This document shows positions 1 through 6,168 of a DNA stretch of 11,923 nt, piece by piece; positions within the stretch are counted from its first letter, which is position 1; each line of letters opens with the position of its first letter. The stretch is taken from the NCBI GenBank assembly GCA_021826785.1, contig JAKAYN010000007.1:1-11923 (forward strand). The letters run 5' to 3'. Below the pieces are notes generated by a model. The model ran no database searches. It was not told where the DNA came from and saw only the letters and a list, made by a program, of their open reading frames with translations. The translations under genes were made by a program, and so were the position numbers. This DNA comes from Thermoplasmata archaeon. GTDB taxonomy: Archaea > Thermoplasmatota > Thermoplasmata > Thermoplasmatales > Thermoplasmataceae.

Positions 1-1266
1 TCAAACCTTAAAAATTTAATTGATAATCCACAGTTAATGATACCAGAATGCGATAATAAATCAATCTTCTGCCCAATAAAAAAATATGAAAAACTTTTAA
101 AAGGGAAAAACTTTAAAAAATCATACAATTTTACATCCGCGTTCCATGAATGCAAGTTAATATGCGAGGATAACAGTGCACCATTGATGGGAATCATAAA
201 GACCAGCTACGGTTCTGTTCCATACTGCAAGCGCGGGAGCACAGACGAAACAGTTCTTGCAGGCGTCCAGAATTATAACAATGATGTTTTTCGCTTGCTT
301 GCCTTTAAGGATGTTTTATCAAAGAATATCAGCGTTTTCTCAACAAAGCATCATTTCATTGCAATATGTAAAGATGAACCAGACATTAATATTTTTAAGG
401 ATATACTAGATGAGGAGAATATAAAATATAAAATAAATGATAATAATATAATTATAGGCAATTCAGGCAATAAAATCAAAGTAAAATACATGAACAAATC
501 GTTTATTATATACCAGGATTTTAAAGAAAATCTATTCTATTATCTTTTTAAGCATATAATAACAAGTGATATGAACGCTGAAATAAAGTTTGATTTCCTG
601 GAAAATATTGATATAAGCCCGGACGATTACATAAAAAATAATATGGGCACATCTGCTTTTATAGAAAAAGCAATAGAATACAAGAAAAGATACGTTGCAT
701 CAAATAATTTATATGCAATAGGCAGCGAGCTATACGACCTTGATAGTTTTGCAAATGAGCTTGGCATAAACGATGATGTAAAAAACATAGTTTCAAAACA
801 CGGTATATATTTGGACGAGAAAAACGTTCAGAAGCTTTACGAGATACTTTTTAATTATGATAGAATATTATTATTAAAGGCCTTATTTAAAATAGGCGAT
901 GATGATATTAATAAGCTGCATGGCGATTACAAAAGTCAGATGGATCAGGTTCAAAGGCTTTTAAAATCAAATAGCATTGAAAACAATTTGCCTGAGCCAT
1001 GGTCGGATAATTCATCTTATCTTATATCAATTATAAAAGAATACCGTTTAAACGGCAGGGATAAGGCCATATCGTACGGTGAAAAGCATATGGACAACTA
1101 TGTTAAGAAGGCCATATACTGTGCATTCACGGAATCAGTTGGAATAGACAGGCATTTTTTGTTTTCAGATAATGAATTAATATTGAGCAAAAAAATAAGG
1201 CCATACATTGATAATTTAATAAACGGAAATAATAACATATATGAATTAAAAAGTATAATAATGTGA
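1..1266 (+). CDS. Unrecognised archaeal protein, 5'-truncated by the window edge
   Basis: The reading frame is open from base 1 and ends with TGA at 1264-1266. The first ATG is at 37, but no ribosome binding site precedes it and 12 sense codons lie upstream in frame, so the gene probably begins outside the window. About 421 residues are visible. I do not recognise the family. The part after the ATG at 37 has five cysteines in its first 64 residues (C5, C12, C39, C43, C64 counted from that Met), which could bind zinc or an iron-sulfur cluster. A mixed alpha/beta, lysine- and asparagine-rich soluble protein follows, with no membrane segment. The stretch RLLAFKDVLSK looks like a conserved block. 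A loose resemblance to uncharacterised archaeal families such as DUF530 is only a guess. The PUA-domain gene starts 4 nt after the stop, so the two are probably co-transcribed and may act together on RNA. Base composition matches the neighbours. Confidence 0.8.
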   Translation, partial: SNLKNLIDNPQLMIPECDNKSIFCPIKKYEKLLKGKNFKKSYNFTSAFHECKLICEDNSAPLMGIIKTSYGSVPYCKRGSTDETVLAGVQNYNNDVFRLLAFKDVLSKNISVFSTKHHFIAICKDEPDINIFKDILDEENIKYKINDNNIIIGNSGNKIKVKYMNKSFIIYQDFKENLFYYLFKHIITSDMNAEIKFDFLENIDISPDDYIKNNMGTSAFIEKAIEYKKRYVASNNLYAIGSELYDLDSFANELGINDDVKNIVSKHGIYLDEKNVQKLYEILFNYDRILLLKALFKIGDDDINKLHGDYKSQMDQVQRLLKSNSIENNLPEPWSDNSSYLISIIKEYRLNGRDKAISYGEKHMDNYVKKAIYCAFTESVGIDRHFLFSDNELILSKKIRPYIDNLINGNNNIYELKSIIM

Positions 1267-1267
1267 T
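1263..1267 (+). promoter_or_regulatory. Ribosome binding site of the PUA gene overlapping the upstream stop
   Basis: GTGAT lies 3 nt before the ATG at 1271 and overlaps the TGA stop of the previous gene. It matches the GGTGAT part of the archaeal Shine-Dalgarno sequence seen elsewhere in this window and suggests translational coupling. Confidence 0.55.
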
Positions 1268-1270
1268 ACC

Positions 1271-1726
1271 ATGTCAAAACACAAACTCTCAAAAAAGGAT
1301 TTTAAGGAAATAAAATCGAAGATGGAAGCCATTGGTATAGACATATCGAATTTAAACGATCTTGAAATAGAGGAATCAAAAAACACAAGGATTTACTACT
1401 ATTCAAATATGCCTGTTATATACAATGATATACCAACACTGTATCTTTTAAACAATATAAAACCAACAAAGAATATAACAATAGTCGATGACGGTGCCGT
1501 TTCCAAAATGGCCTCAGGCGCAAACCTTTTTGCACCTGGAATAATATCAATGGATATGTCCATGAAAAAGGGAGATATAACATACATAGCAAATAAAAAG
1601 AATCAATTTATAGCAGTCTGCAGGCTTACCGATGATTCAGATAATATAATTAAAGAAAAGAAGGGCCTTGCCGCAGAAAATTTACACTATTTAAATGATA
1701 GCATTATAAAGAAGCGTTATGTTTAA
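1271..1726 (+). CDS. PUA-domain RNA-binding protein with DUF1947-like N-terminus
   Basis: This 151-residue protein has an N-terminal alpha/beta region (about 1-65) and a C-terminal PUA domain (about 68-145). The PUA signature is ITIVDDGAV at 69-77, followed by SGANLFAPGI at 82-91, the usual glycine-rich RNA-contact loop and strand. PUA domains bind structured RNA in tRNA and rRNA modification enzymes and in the MCT-1/Tma20 group of translation factors. The overall size and two-domain plan match stand-alone archaeal PUA proteins, including a structurally solved Thermoplasma protein as far as I recall. No catalytic domain is visible, so the protein probably acts as an RNA-binding subunit or adaptor. 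It is 4 nt downstream of the cysteine-rich unknown gene, which could supply the catalytic partner. The ATG start is supported by the GTGAT site. The molecular target is unknown. Confidence 0.85.
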   Translation: MSKHKLSKKDFKEIKSKMEAIGIDISNLNDLEIEESKNTRIYYYSNMPVIYNDIPTLYLLNNIKPTKNITIVDDGAVSKMASGANLFAPGIISMDMSMKKGDITYIANKKNQFIAVCRLTDDSDNIIKEKKGLAAENLHYLNDSIIKKRYV

Positions 1727-1729
1727 TTA
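1722..1729 (+). promoter_or_regulatory. Candidate TATA box of the peroxiredoxin gene
   Basis: TTTAATTA is centred about 25 nt before the ATG at 1750, the distance expected for a leaderless archaeal transcript. No Shine-Dalgarno sequence precedes this ATG. The box overlaps the end of the PUA gene. The call rests on position and AT content only. Confidence 0.35.
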
Positions 1730-1749
1730 CATCATTATTATATAATTAT

Positions 1750-2202
1750 ATGGAGCTTTTAAAGGTCGGTGACCCAGCACCGGATTTTGAGACTGTTGAT
1801 CAGAATGGCAAGACCGTTAGGCTAAGCGATTTCCGTGGAATGCCTGTTGTTCTGTATTTTTATCCAAAGGATAACACGCCAGGCTGCACCGTCGAGGCAA
1901 AGAACTTCAGGGACAATATTGATATTTTTAACTCAAAGGCAAAGGTCATAGGTGTGAGCGTTGATTCCCAGGAATCGCATATGAAATTCCATGAAAAGCT
2001 GAACCTGAATTTTGACCTATTGTCAGATAAAAACAAGGACATTGTTAAAAAATATGGTGTTCTGGGAGTTGCAACGGCAAAAAGGGTAACCTACATAATA
2101 GATAAAGATGGAAAGATCGCATACGTATTTGAAAAAGTCAAGCCCGATGGCCATGCAAAAGAGGTCTATGAAAAGATGAAGGAACTAAATATTATAGATT
2201 AA
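1750..2202 (+). CDS. bcp: Bcp/PrxQ-type peroxiredoxin, one-cysteine form
   Basis: This 150-residue thiol peroxidase has the thioredoxin fold and reduces hydrogen peroxide and organic hydroperoxides in the cytoplasm. The start DPAPDF at 8-13, the active-site motif PKDNTPGCT with peroxidatic Cys46, and the catalytic arginine in KRVTYIID (Arg112) are typical of the AhpC/TSA superfamily, Bcp/PrxQ group. Length is normal. Many Bcp proteins carry a resolving cysteine five residues after the peroxidatic one; here that position is Lys51, and Cys46 is the only cysteine in the protein. It must therefore be a one-cysteine enzyme resolved by an external thiol. The gene appears monocistronic and leaderless. 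It ends 6 nt from the convergent 57-residue membrane protein gene. Confidence 0.95.
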   Translation: MELLKVGDPAPDFETVDQNGKTVRLSDFRGMPVVLYFYPKDNTPGCTVEAKNFRDNIDIFNSKAKVIGVSVDSQESHMKFHEKLNLNFDLLSDKNKDIVKKYGVLGVATAKRVTYIIDKDGKIAYVFEKVKPDGHAKEVYEKMKELNIID

Positions 2203-2204
2203 AA

Positions 2205-2210
2205 TTTTTT
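2205..2210 (+). terminator. Candidate T-run terminator after bcp
   Basis: Six T residues directly follow the bcp stop codon. Archaeal RNA polymerase can terminate at short oligo-T tracts without a hairpin. The tract also covers the last codon of the convergent gene. Confidence 0.3.
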
Positions 2211-2382
2211 ATGCGAGCCTTGTTCTTTCCTCTGATGTAGTTATTTCAATGGCGAATGCAGCAACGATCCATATTATGGAAACCATTATTAAAAGCGGGT
2301 TAAAGAACACTATTGATATAATTAAAAGGGCCAGCGGGAATATGTATTTTATCACAAGCCAAAAATATGAATAAATATCCAT
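2209..2382 (-). CDS. Small two-helix membrane protein downstream of the stalk operon
   Basis: A 57-codon frame reads from an ATG (complement of 2380-2382) to TAA (complement of 2209-2211). The product starts MDIYSYFWLVIKYIFPL and has two hydrophobic segments, about residues 7-26 and 28-45, separated by an FFNP turn. It ends in a hydrophilic tail EITTSEERTRLA, so it is very probably a hairpin membrane protein. TGATG sits 4 nt before the ATG, much like the ribosome binding site of the preceding P1 gene. The start lies 16 nt after the P1 stop, so it may be the last gene of the stalk operon. A run of seven T in that gap could reduce read-through. Codon choice (ATA, AGG, AGA) matches the neighbours. 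I recognise no family and assign no function. At under 60 codons it could be missed by automated annotation. Confidence 0.75.
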   Translation of the reverse strand: MDIYSYFWLVIKYIFPLALLIISIVFFNPLLIMVSIIWIVAAFAIEITTSEERTRLA

Positions 2383-2390
2383 ATTACATC

Positions 2391-2397
2391 AAAAAAA
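2391..2397 (-). terminator. T7 run between P1/L12 and the small membrane protein gene
   Basis: Seven A residues on the + strand give TTTTTTT on the transcribed sense of the operon, 1 nt after the P1 stop codon. It is a plausible partial or full archaeal terminator for the stalk operon. It overlaps the start of the candidate ribosome binding site of the next gene. Confidence 0.4.
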
Positions 2398-2398
2398 T

Positions 2399-2704
2399 TT
2401 ATCCGAAGAGTGAGCTAAGGCCCTGCATTGCATCGGCCTCGCTTTCCTCTTTCTTCTCTTCCTTCTTTTCCTCTTTCTTCTCTTCCTTCTTCTCTTCCTT
2501 TGCAGGTGCAGGTGCAGCCACTGGTGCTGCGGCAGCGTTCTTAAGTACATCATCTATGTTTACGTTCTTCATGCTCTCCACCAGGGACTTAAGCCTGGCC
2601 TCATCTGCATTTACACCTGCATCCTCAAGTATCTTCTTCAGATTCTCCTCATCTATTTCCTTTCCTGCTGAATGCAACAGTAAGGCTCCATATATATACT
2701 CCAT
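2399..2704 (-). CDS. rpl12: Ribosomal stalk protein P1 (archaeal L12)
   Basis: This 101-residue acidic stalk protein forms dimers bound to L10/P0 on the large subunit and recruits translational GTPases. It begins [20 protein letters not shown], the classic archaeal P1 start. Its helical dimerisation domain spans about 1-56. An alanine/proline hinge follows ([14 protein letters not shown], about 56-69), then a lysine-glutamate tract (about 70-88), and it ends in GLSSLFG, the factor-binding tail also seen at the end of L10. The KEE tract is encoded partly by a perfect 24-bp tandem duplication (2444-2491). It is the fourth ribosomal gene of the operon. GAGGTGAT (complement of 2708-2715) lies just before the ATG and overlaps the L10 stop, so translation is probably coupled to L10. 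Confidence 0.97.
   Translation of the reverse strand: MEYIYGALLLHSAGKEIDEENLKKILEDAGVNADEARLKSLVESMKNVNIDDVLKNAAAAPVAAPAPAKEEKKEEKKEEKKEEKKEESEADAMQGLSSLFG
2444..2491. repeat. Perfect 24-bp tandem duplication within the P1 gene
   Basis: Two identical 24-bp units occupy 2444-2467 and 2468-2491, each coding for an eight-residue lysine/glutamate block; a degenerate pyrimidine-rich piece follows on the + strand. The unit is a multiple of three, so copy-number change would lengthen or shorten the charged hinge without breaking the frame. Confidence 0.9.
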
Positions 2705-2707
2705 TAC

Positions 2708-2715
2708 ATCACCTC
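2708..2715 (-). promoter_or_regulatory. Strong ribosome binding site of P1
   Basis: The minus strand reads GAGGTGAT, 3 nt before the P1 ATG. It is the fullest match to the archaeal anti-Shine-Dalgarno sequence in the window. Its TGA-containing context overlaps the L10 stop codon (complement of 2714-2716). Confidence 0.75.
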
Positions 2716-3658
2716 ATCCAAACAATGCGCCAAGGCCAGAGGCAGCATCCTCATCACTGGATGACTCCTTCTCCTCGACTTCTTCCTTTTTATCCGTTAT
2801 ATCTTCATTATTTAAATCTTTATTTATTAATGCTTCGATTGCGCTTGCATTTATAAATGCTTTTCTTATGAATATGTCTATGTTCTTTTCATCGACAAAG
2901 TTTGCCTCTATTGCAAGGCCCTGTGCCTGCATGTATGCTTTTGATATAAGATCTGGAACGATTTCAGGTACTATGAACTCCATGTTTAATGCCAGTGACT
3001 TTGCGCCAAGGAATGCCGATGCAAGATCTGACATAATTTTTTCGTCTGTTATTGACAAAACGTCCTTATTGAATATTAAACCGTCCTCGTATGCGGCTAT
3101 TAAATCGAGACCTGCTGTTATTGGATATATCTCAAGATCCTTAAGTACAAGTGCCTTATCCCTTGTTATTACATCGCCCTTCTTTACAAATGTAACCTCG
3201 CTTTTTATAACAATCTTTCCCTTCTCAATGGCTGCTGGTAAGCCAGCCTTCTGGAATTCACTTATCTTTGGGCCTGGTGGAAAATTCGTCTCCTTTGGTT
3301 CTATTATAATATCCTCCTCGGCTATCTCACCGCCCTTTGCGGGTGCCTTTGTCTTGCTTTTTTCCAGTATTTCATAGATCTTTTTTGGTGATTCATCGGT
3401 GGTTATAAGCGCAACCTGGCCATGGGCATAATCCCTTAGCTTTTCTATGTTATTTTTGCCTGTGTTGCCTATTGCAAGTCTTAAAAGCCTTGCCCTTGAT
3501 ACCTTTATCTTTGCCTTGTCACGTATGCTGTTTCTTATCTTCTGGAATTCATTGTTTCTTAGGCCCTTTATGCTTACGATGGCCGCAACCTTCCTGTTAT
3601 TTATCTCATTCTCAAGATTTTTCACAAAATCTATCTTCCACTGTGCCGGCTCAGTCAT
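2714..3658 (-). CDS. rpl10: Ribosomal protein L10 (P0), stalk base
   Basis: This 314-residue protein anchors the P1 dimers to 23S rRNA at the GTPase-associated centre. The N-terminal rRNA-binding domain (about 1-110) starts [18 protein letters not shown]. The archaeal/eukaryotic insertion region contains the highly conserved [19 protein letters not shown] block (about 150-170). Helical spine segments that bind P1 dimers follow (about 215-280). The C-terminal acidic linker ends in GLGALFG, matching the P1 tail. The ATG lies inside the last codons of L1, overlapping it by 8 nt, and GGGTGAT (complement of 3663-3669) precedes it by 4 nt. Translation is therefore likely coupled to L1. Length fits archaeal P0. 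Confidence 0.97.
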   Translation of the reverse strand: MTEPAQWKIDFVKNLENEINNRKVAAIVSIKGLRNNEFQKIRNSIRDKAKIKVSRARLLRLAIGNTGKNNIEKLRDYAHGQVALITTDESPKKIYEILEKSKTKAPAKGGEIAEEDIIIEPKETNFPPGPKISEFQKAGLPAAIEKGKIVIKSEVTFVKKGDVITRDKALVLKDLEIYPITAGLDLIAAYEDGLIFNKDVLSITDEKIMSDLASAFLGAKSLALNMEFIVPEIVPDLISKAYMQAQGLAIEANFVDEKNIDIFIRKAFINASAIEALINKDLNNEDITDKKEEVEEKESSSDEDAASGLGALFG

Positions 3659-4292
3659 TTAAATCACCCGTTTCGACTTTGATGGCCTTTCCCATCGTTG
3701 TTTTTATATACACTGAATCTATGTTTCCTGCTCCCTTGTCAAGCTTTGATACTATTCTCCTATAAACGGTAACAAAGTTGTTGTAAAGATCCTCATCGCT
3801 CATTTCTCTTGTGCCTATTGGTACATGAAATGTTCTTCTGTCCCTGCTTCTAGCCCTCACGCTCTTTTTAAGATTTTCTATTAGAGCAGTGGGGTCCTGA
3901 CCAGGCGGAACCGGCCTTGGTATTTTACCTCTTGGTCCAAGTATAACTCCAAGGTTCTTACCTATATTGGACATTAATGTTGATTCTGCAACAAAGAAGT
4001 CAATTTTATTTGCAAGCTTCTTGAATGATTTCTTATCATCAACAAACTTTGATAGATCCTCAGGTGAGAAAGTGTAATCTGCGTTCTTTGCCTTAAGCTT
4101 CATTTCCTCACTTGATATTAACGCAACCTTAAGCTCCTTGCCACGTCCGCTGGGCAGTACAATCTCCTCATTTATCCTCTTCTTTGGATCGCTCAGATCA
4201 ACGTCCTTTAAATTTATTGATATCTCAACGCTTTCCAGGAAGTTTCTCTTCTTGGATTCCTCCTTAACAGCCTTAATTTCCTTTTTAACCAT
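3651..4292 (-). CDS. rpl1: Ribosomal protein L1
   Basis: This 213-residue protein forms the mobile L1 stalk of the large subunit, which binds 23S rRNA and helps release deacylated tRNA from the E site. The motifs are typical of archaeal L1: [20 protein letters not shown] in domain [22 protein letters not shown] in domain II, and a late [11 protein letters not shown] strand. A longer frame begins at a GTG (complement of 4299-4301), but that GTG lies inside the ribosome binding site GGGTGAT (complement of 4297-4303). I therefore choose the ATG at 4292, giving MVKKEIKAV, as for L1 relatives. In other archaea and bacteria L1 represses its own operon by binding the mRNA. I could not identify such a site by eye. 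Confidence 0.96.
   Translation of the reverse strand: MVKKEIKAVKEESKKRNFLESVEISINLKDVDLSDPKKRINEEIVLPSGRGKELKVALISSEEMKLKAKNADYTFSPEDLSKFVDDKKSFKKLANKIDFFVAESTLMSNIGKNLGVILGPRGKIPRPVPPGQDPTALIENLKKSVRARSRDRRTFHVPIGTREMSDEDLYNNFVTVYRRIVSKLDKGAGNIDSVYIKTTMGKAIKVETGDLND
3663..3669 (-). promoter_or_regulatory. Ribosome binding site of L10 inside the L1 gene
   Basis: The minus strand reads GGGTGAT, then TTAA and ATG. It has the same form and spacing as the site before L1 and lies within the last codons of L1, so the two genes are probably translationally coupled. Confidence 0.7.
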
Positions 4293-4296
4293 TAAA

Positions 4297-4303
4297 ATCA
4301 CCC
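4297..4303 (-). promoter_or_regulatory. Ribosome binding site that decides the L1 start
   Basis: The minus strand reads GGGTGAT then TTTA and ATG. It overlaps the L11 stop TGA (complement of 4298-4300). It makes the ATG at 4292 the likely L1 start rather than the GTG embedded in the site. Confidence 0.75.
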
Positions 4304-4768
4304 TATGTTTATCTCGCCGTTCTTTATCATTCTTTGAATTTCCTTTGGATCCTTACCCTCAACGGTAATTCCAAGGGAAACCGCACTGCCAAGAACTTCA
4401 AGCACTGCACCTTTCATGTCATATGAAAGCAGTGCAGATTTTTTCGATTCTGCAACCTTTTTTATCTGTTCAAGAGTTGCGTTTCCTGCGGTTTTTTCCT
4501 TTTTCTTTGACGCTCCTTTCTCAATGCCAAGCTCCTTCTTAAGAAGTGCGGATGTTGGTGGAACACCAACTATTATCTCATACTTCTTTGTGGCAGGATC
4601 TATGACATTTACCGTAACAGGAACCTGCATTCCTGCGAAATTTTTTGTTTTTTCGTTTATGTCCTTGACAACCTGGCCAAGATTAAGACCAAGCGGGCCA
4701 AGGGCTGGTCCAAGTGGCGGTCCGGTTGTTGCCTTGCCACCCTCAACCATGGTTTTGACTGCTACCAT
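4298..4768 (-). CDS. rpl11: Ribosomal protein L11
   Basis: This 156-residue protein binds the GTPase-associated region of 23S rRNA at the stalk base, next to L10. The N-terminal domain has the nearly invariant GGKATTGPPLGPALGPLGLN (about 11-30), followed by FAGMQVPVTVNVID. The C-terminal rRNA-binding domain has PPTSALLKKELGIEKG and ends with VSLGITVEGKDPKEIQR, typical of archaeal L11. It is the first gene of the operon L11-L1-L10-P1, an order common in archaea, and its stop overlaps the L1 ribosome binding site. The ATG is preceded by AGGTGT (complement of 4774-4779), a weak match to a ribosome binding site. A TATA-like sequence is also close enough to allow leaderless transcription. Confidence 0.97.
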   Translation of the reverse strand: MVAVKTMVEGGKATTGPPLGPALGPLGLNLGQVVKDINEKTKNFAGMQVPVTVNVIDPATKKYEIIVGVPPTSALLKKELGIEKGASKKKEKTAGNATLEQIKKVAESKKSALLSYDMKGAVLEVLGSAVSLGITVEGKDPKEIQRMIKNGEINIG

Positions 4769-4790
4769 ATTTTACACCTGTAAACCTCAA

Positions 4791-4832
4791 TTTATATCTT
4801 ATTTTTAATATTTTCCTTTTTTAAGATATAAA
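4791..4832. promoter_or_regulatory. Divergent promoter with an 11-bp inverted repeat
   Basis: TTTATATCTTA at 4791-4801 and TAAGATATAAA at 4822-4832 are perfect reverse complements separated by 20 nt. Read outward, each diverging gene therefore faces an identical TAAGATATAAA. The left copy is centred about 28 nt before the L11 ATG and the right copy about 39 nt before the ComB-like ATG. They may be the two TATA boxes of the L11 operon and the + strand gene, a dimeric operator, or the arms of an RNA hairpin. The spacer (4769-4865) contains no coding sequence that I can see. Confidence 0.5.
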
Positions 4833-4837
4833 AAGTA

Positions 4838-4845
4838 AATTATAT
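4838..4845 (+). promoter_or_regulatory. Alternative TATA box of the ComB-like gene
   Basis: AATTATAT is centred about 25 nt before the ATG at 4866, as expected for a leaderless transcript. It competes with the box at 4822-4832 as the promoter of this gene. Confidence 0.35.
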
Positions 4846-4865
4846 CCATTTATAATAATGGCAAA

Positions 4866-5513
4866 ATGATAAATATAGTTGACGGTAGAAAGACCAGAGA
4901 CTTTTCATCAAACACAAAGGTTCTCGTTGATATATACAGATCAACCACAACGATATCAATAGCATTAATGAATGGTGTATCATACATTATACCGGCAAGG
5001 AGCATAAGCAGTGCATTTTCATTGAAAAAAAAGATTAAAAATTCAATTATTAGTGGTGAGCGTTATGGCCTTAAAATTCCGGGTTTTGACTACGGAAACA
5101 GCCCATCAGAGATTATAGATAAAGATCTATCAGGCCTTGTCATGATACTTACATCTACGAATGGCATCAAGGTTCTTTTCAAGATTTTAAGATATCCTGG
5201 TGATATATTTATATCATCGTACATAAATTTCTCGGCAACCGTTAAGGCAATAAAAAATAGGGACGTAGATATAATTGTGTCAAACAGGCCTGACGGCACC
5301 AGCGATGAGGATTTACTCTTTGCAGAATTATTAAAAAAAGCCCTTTCAGATGATGATTATAACATTAACGATTACATAGAAAAAACAAGGCATTGCAGTG
5401 GTTCAAGAAGGCTTAAACTCATGGGTTTTGAGGCCGATATAGAAAACACGTTAAAGGTTGATATTTATGACAGGGCAATAGTATATAAAAACAATATTAT
5501 CATATCTCTATAA
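4866..5513 (+). CDS. ComB-family protein (2-phosphosulfolactate phosphatase-like)
   Basis: This 215-residue protein carries the family landmarks in order: VLVDIYRSTTTISIAL (about 19-34), GERYGLKIPGFDYGNSP (about 64-80), LTSTNGIKVL (about 94-103), RPDGTSDEDLLFAELL (about 140-155) and a C-terminal GSRRLKLMGFEADIENTLKVD. ComB is a magnesium-dependent phosphatase that makes sulfolactate from phosphosulfolactate in coenzyme M biosynthesis; relatives also occur in bacteria that lack coenzyme M. Nothing here marks a methanogen, so the substrate is uncertain and I give no gene symbol. The ATG at 4866 is the first in-frame start; an out-of-frame ATG at 4858 hits a stop after three codons. The gene overlaps the convergent mptE by 14 nt at its 3' end. 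Confidence 0.85.
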   Translation: MINIVDGRKTRDFSSNTKVLVDIYRSTTTISIALMNGVSYIIPARSISSAFSLKKKIKNSIISGERYGLKIPGFDYGNSPSEIIDKDLSGLVMILTSTNGIKVLFKILRYPGDIFISSYINFSATVKAIKNRDVDIIVSNRPDGTSDEDLLFAELLKKALSDDDYNINDYIEKTRHCSGSRRLKLMGFEADIENTLKVDIYDRAIVYKNNIIISL

Positions 5514-6168
5514 TTCCAGCTTCATTAAGTTTTTTACCCCTGGATTCTGCAAGCATTTTAATGAGTATCAATGCCCATTGTAACTTTTTTTTCTTTTTAA
5601 TTATATCATCTTTACTATAATAATCTTTTAAATATGGCCTTTTAAAATCAAACCCTATTAAAACTATTTCCTCAAATTTAAGGTGATCTGCCAGATATGC
5701 AGATCTATCACCGTCTGTAAAGCCACCAAAGTTGTAAATGTTTTTTAACGGTATATGCTGTGTTGTTCCTATAAAATTATTAAATGATTTTATGTATTTA
5801 TTTATTTTATCGATGTTATCACCATGCGCATGTATAAAAGTTATAACACCGTTTTTATTTGCATTTATAAGATCATTTATATCTCCATCAAGGTCGCTTA
5901 CAATTATATCTGGATATCCCATGATTTTTAAATATCTTGATATTGCAGAGTCGGCAACGATTTTTACACCTGATGATATCGATGATAGGTAAATCTCCAT
6001 ATCAGGCGAATTTCCTATTACATAGGCAGTTTTTTTATTTAAATTAAGATTAATATTTCCAGATGCATATCTTTGAAGGATTGTCGATGCAATGAAATCA
6101 TCGTATGTTCTTAAATTAAGGTCCTTTGCTATCTCCCTATAAATTGGTATCCAGTCCTTAACCCTCAT
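5500..6168 (-). CDS. mptE: MptE-type 6-hydroxymethyl-7,8-dihydropterin pyrophosphokinase (DUF115)
   Basis: The family transfers pyrophosphate from ATP to 6-hydroxymethyl-7,8-dihydropterin, a step toward archaeal folates and methanopterin, replacing bacterial FolK. Visible motifs are YVIGNSPDME (nucleotide-binding start), SDLDGDI, FIHAHGDNI, GTTQ, GGFTDGDRSAYLA and VLIGFDFK, all typical of DUF115 proteins. The frame extends upstream to 6216, but relatives begin close to the conserved VKDWIPIYREI. I choose the ATG at 6168 (222 residues) because TGAT lies 4 nt before it, the spacing used elsewhere in this window; the ATG at 6174 is also possible. It overlaps the upstream DUF373 gene by 11 nt, so both are probably one transcript. 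A run of eight T on the + strand (5585-5592) encodes the lysine stretch near the C-terminus and is a possible slippage site. Confidence 0.9.
   Translation of the reverse strand: MRVKDWIPIYREIAKDLNLRTYDDFIASTILQRYASGNINLNLNKKTAYVIGNSPDMEIYLSSISSGVKIVADSAISRYLKIMGYPDIIVSDLDGDINDLINANKNGVITFIHAHGDNIDKINKYIKSFNNFIGTTQHIPLKNIYNFGGFTDGDRSAYLADHLKFEEIVLIGFDFKRPYLKDYYSKDDIIKKKKKLQWALILIKMLAESRGKKLNEAGIIEI

Noticed and set aside
2367..3377. Long + strand frame of 336 codons rich in Ser and Phe
   Set aside because: It is the antisense of P1 and L10; its Ser/Phe runs mirror the Lys/Glu codons of the real genes.
3447..4808. Several + strand frames of 71-130 codons across the ribosomal operon
   Set aside because: They lie opposite unmistakable L10, L1 and L11 genes and have no family features.
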